From Geoglobus sp. (GTDB lineage Archaea > Halobacteriota > Archaeoglobi > Archaeoglobales > Archaeoglobaceae), in assembly GCA_015523645.1 (NCBI GenBank), contig WAJY01000085.1:1-7527 (forward strand): a stretch of 7,527 nucleotides of DNA, given 5' to 3'. The notes beneath the pieces were generated by a model. The model worked only from the letters and a program-made list of their open reading frames with translations. It was not told the DNA's origin and searched no databases. The translations under genes were made by a program, and so were the position numbers. Below are positions 6,792-7,527 of the stretch, piece by piece. Position 1 is the stretch's first letter, and the number at the start of each line of letters is the position of its first letter.

Positions 6792-7260
6792 ATTTCTCCT
6801 TCAATTTTTTGTAACTCTCCTCCACAGCCTCCGGAATTACCTTCACATCTCCTATTACCGGCATGAAGTTTGTATCTCCTTCCCACCTTGGCACAACATG
6901 CATGTGGATGTGATCGGCTATTCCTGCTCCAGCAACCTTTCCCAAGTTGATGCCGATATTGAAGCCATCCGGTTTCATTACCTCCTTTATAACCCTGACA
7001 GATTTCTGTGTTAAAAGCATAATCTCTGCTATCTCATCGTTTTCCAGATTCTCAAGTTCTCCAACATGTCTGTAGGGGGATATCATAACATGACCCGGGT
7101 TATATGGATAGTTGTTCATCATAACAAAGCTCGTCTCTCCTCTATAGAGAATCAGGTTCTTCTCATCTTCTTCTTTCTTTGGAAAATCGCAGAAAATGCA
7201 GCCTTCATGTTTTGGGGCGGCTATGTATCTGATTCTCCAAGGTGCAAATATCCTTTTCAT
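6778..7260 (-). CDS. HIT family protein (nucleotide hydrolase/transferase)
   Basis: Histidine-triad protein, a cytoplasmic nucleotidyl hydrolase or transferase acting on substrates such as dinucleoside polyphosphates or AMP conjugates. The 160 residues start MKRIFAPWRIRYI, the APWR-type N-terminus of archaeal and actinobacterial HIT proteins related to Ap4A phosphorylase. Cys21 and Cys24 (CIFC) probably bind zinc with a later histidine. NPGHVMISPYRHVGEL (54-69) and the triad HIHMHVVPRW (117-126; His117, 119, 121) complete the active site. An in-frame GTG at 7308 would add 16 residues lying inside a palindrome; it is rejected because the conserved N-terminus begins at 7260. No ribosome site precedes the ATG and a TATA-like box lies about 27 bases upstream, suggesting a leaderless message. 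Its exact substrate is not readable. It is convergent with acyl-CoA dehydrogenase, so no shared operon. Confidence 0.92.
   Translation of the reverse strand: MKRIFAPWRIRYIAAPKHEGCIFCDFPKKEEDEKNLILYRGETSFVMMNNYPYNPGHVMISPYRHVGELENLENDEIAEIMLLTQKSVRVIKEVMKPDGFNIGINLGKVAGAGIADHIHMHVVPRWEGDTNFMPVIGDVKVIPEAVEESYKKLKEKFIFP
6805..6810 (+). terminator. Possible T-tract terminator of acyl-CoA dehydrogenase
   Basis: A run of six T (CAATTTTTTG) lies 14-19 bases past the acyl-CoA dehydrogenase stop, without a hairpin. Archaeal RNA polymerase can terminate on such T-tracts. It lies inside the antisense HIT gene, so it may be just coding sequence. Confidence 0.3.
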
Positions 7261-7283
7261 GGATTTACAAAGTTCAGTGTTGG

Positions 7284-7291
7284 GTAAAAAA
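7284..7291 (-). promoter_or_regulatory. TATA-like box of the HIT gene
   Basis: TTTTTTAC on the minus strand, centred about 27 bases upstream of the HIT ATG, predicts a start at or next to the ATG. The match to a TATA consensus is modest. The palindrome at 7292-7315 abuts its upstream side, where BRE and TFB would sit. Confidence 0.45.
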
Positions 7292-7315
7292 CTTTGCTGA
7301 GAATTCACAGCAAAG
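7292..7315. repeat. 24-bp palindrome, operator-like, upstream of the HIT gene
   Basis: CTTTGCTG (7292-7299) and CAGCAAAG (7308-7315) are perfect 8-bp inverted arms. The spacer contains GAATTC on the same dyad, so 11 of 12 base pairs are symmetric; only 7300/7307 (A/A) break the symmetry. It directly abuts the HIT TATA-like box, which suits a repressor that blocks TFB/TBP. A role as an RNA hairpin is less likely, because it would lie upstream of the predicted transcript start. Confidence 0.55.
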
Positions 7316-7404
7316 CACTCTGAGAATTTTTCTGACTTGTAATTTGGTTATTTTGCCAGCAATTTTCCATTAATTCTGGATTTTTCCTCAGAAAGACCTA
7401 AAAG

Positions 7405-7413
7405 TTTATATAA
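7405..7413 (+). promoter_or_regulatory. TATA box of the histone gene
   Basis: TTTATATAA preceded by CCTAAAAG (BRE-like, 7397-7404) is a strong archaeal promoter. It predicts a start near 7434-7436 and a leader of about 25 bases. Confidence 0.8.
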
Positions 7414-7447
7414 TAGAATTACTTAGTTTTTTACACCGGATAAGGGA

Positions 7448-7456
7448 GGAGGTGAT
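7448..7456 (+). promoter_or_regulatory. Strong ribosome binding site of the histone gene
   Basis: GGAGGTGAT, a full match to the archaeal anti-Shine-Dalgarno complement, ends three bases before the ATG at 7460, and another GGAG lies just upstream. It fits the high expression expected of a chromatin protein and fixes the start. Confidence 0.85.
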
Positions 7457-7459
7457 TGT

Positions 7460-7527
7460 ATGGAGCTACCATTAGCACCAGTTGAGAGAATTATAAGAAA
7501 GGCTGGAGCAAAAAGAGTTAGTGAAGA
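7460..7527 (+). CDS. Archaeal histone (HMf family), N-terminal fragment cut by window end
   Basis: DNA-wrapping chromatin protein. Only 22 codons are in the window: they begin MELPLAPVERIIRKAGAKRV and match the start of HMfA/HMfB-type histones, namely the MELP..AP.. N-terminus and first helix of the histone fold, with AGA.RVS entering loop 1. A full protein of about 67-70 residues is expected beyond the edge. The ATG is set by the strong ribosome site three bases upstream and a good TATA box. It is divergent from the HIT gene. The missing part leaves open whether any C-terminal tail exists. Confidence 0.92.
   Translation, partial: MELPLAPVERIIRKAGAKRVSE

Larger units (their letters stand above)
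7261..7459. other. Divergent intergenic region between HIT gene and histone gene
   Basis: These 199 bases have no credible gene. They contain the HIT promoter with an adjoining palindrome (7292-7315), a CTGAGAATT direct repeat (7297-7305 and 7320-7328), and the histone promoter and ribosome site at the right end. The middle (about 7336-7395) is AT-rich, and I see nothing definite in it. Confidence 0.85.

Noticed and set aside
6695..7287. Open frames antisense to the HIT gene or to the end of acyl-CoA dehydrogenase
   Set aside because: They are shadows; the HIT triad and zinc cysteines fix the real strand and frame.
7261..7308. GTG at 7308 as the HIT start (16 more residues)
   Set aside because: The extra residues are unlike the family, lie over the palindrome and promoter, and the conserved MKRIFAPWR start is at 7260.
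7356..7379. Imperfect inverted repeat CCAG...CTGG in the HIT-histone intergenic region
   Set aside because: The arms match only with a one-base bulge in AT-rich DNA; this is indistinguishable from chance.

Overview
The window looks like a piece of a hyperthermophilic euryarchaeal genome, most likely of the order Archaeoglobales. The visible reasons are an archaeal HMf-type histone start at the right edge, BRE/TATA promoters and GGAGGTGAT-type ribosome binding sites, heavy use of AGA/AGG for Arg and ATA for Ile, and a complete set of beta-oxidation enzymes in archaeal form (thiolase paired with a DUF35 protein; dehydrogenase-hydratase fusion with the dehydrogenase domain first). The assignment to Archaeoglobales is inference and was not searched. 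Bases 1-26 are not genomic: they match the Illumina Nextera read-2 adapter and transposon mosaic end, so the left edge is an untrimmed contig end.

Layout. Positions 27-5385 form one minus-strand operon, transcribed in the order thiolase (5385-4204), DUF35 zinc-ribbon/OB protein (4198-3695), fused 3-hydroxyacyl-CoA dehydrogenase/enoyl-CoA hydratase (3690-1732), EtfB (1707-967) and EtfA (970-27, last few codons lost at the adapter). Gene spacings are 5, 4 and 24 nt, then a 4-nt ATGA overlap. A 233-nt divergent intergenic region (5386-5618) separates this operon from a plus-strand acyl-CoA dehydrogenase (5619-6791). It carries a TATA box for each side and a cluster of inverted-repeat half-sites midway. 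The acyl-CoA dehydrogenase converges on, and overlaps by 14 nt, a minus-strand HIT-family protein (7260-6778). After another divergent intergenic region (7261-7459), with a near-perfect 24-bp palindrome, an archaeal histone gene starts at 7460 and runs off the right edge.

How the genes work together. Acyl-CoA is oxidised to enoyl-CoA by the acyl-CoA dehydrogenase, which passes electrons to EtfAB. The fusion protein hydrates the enoyl-CoA and oxidises the 3-hydroxyacyl-CoA with NAD. The thiolase, probably with its DUF35 partner, releases acetyl-CoA. All four steps and the electron acceptor therefore lie within about 6.8 kb; no acyl-CoA synthetase and no ETF:quinone oxidoreductase is in view. 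I see no mobile element, CRISPR array, tRNA or rRNA. I do not see a clearly new biological system; the best leads are the candidate operators, the thiolase-DUF35 pair outside a mevalonate context, and variant residues in the ETF.
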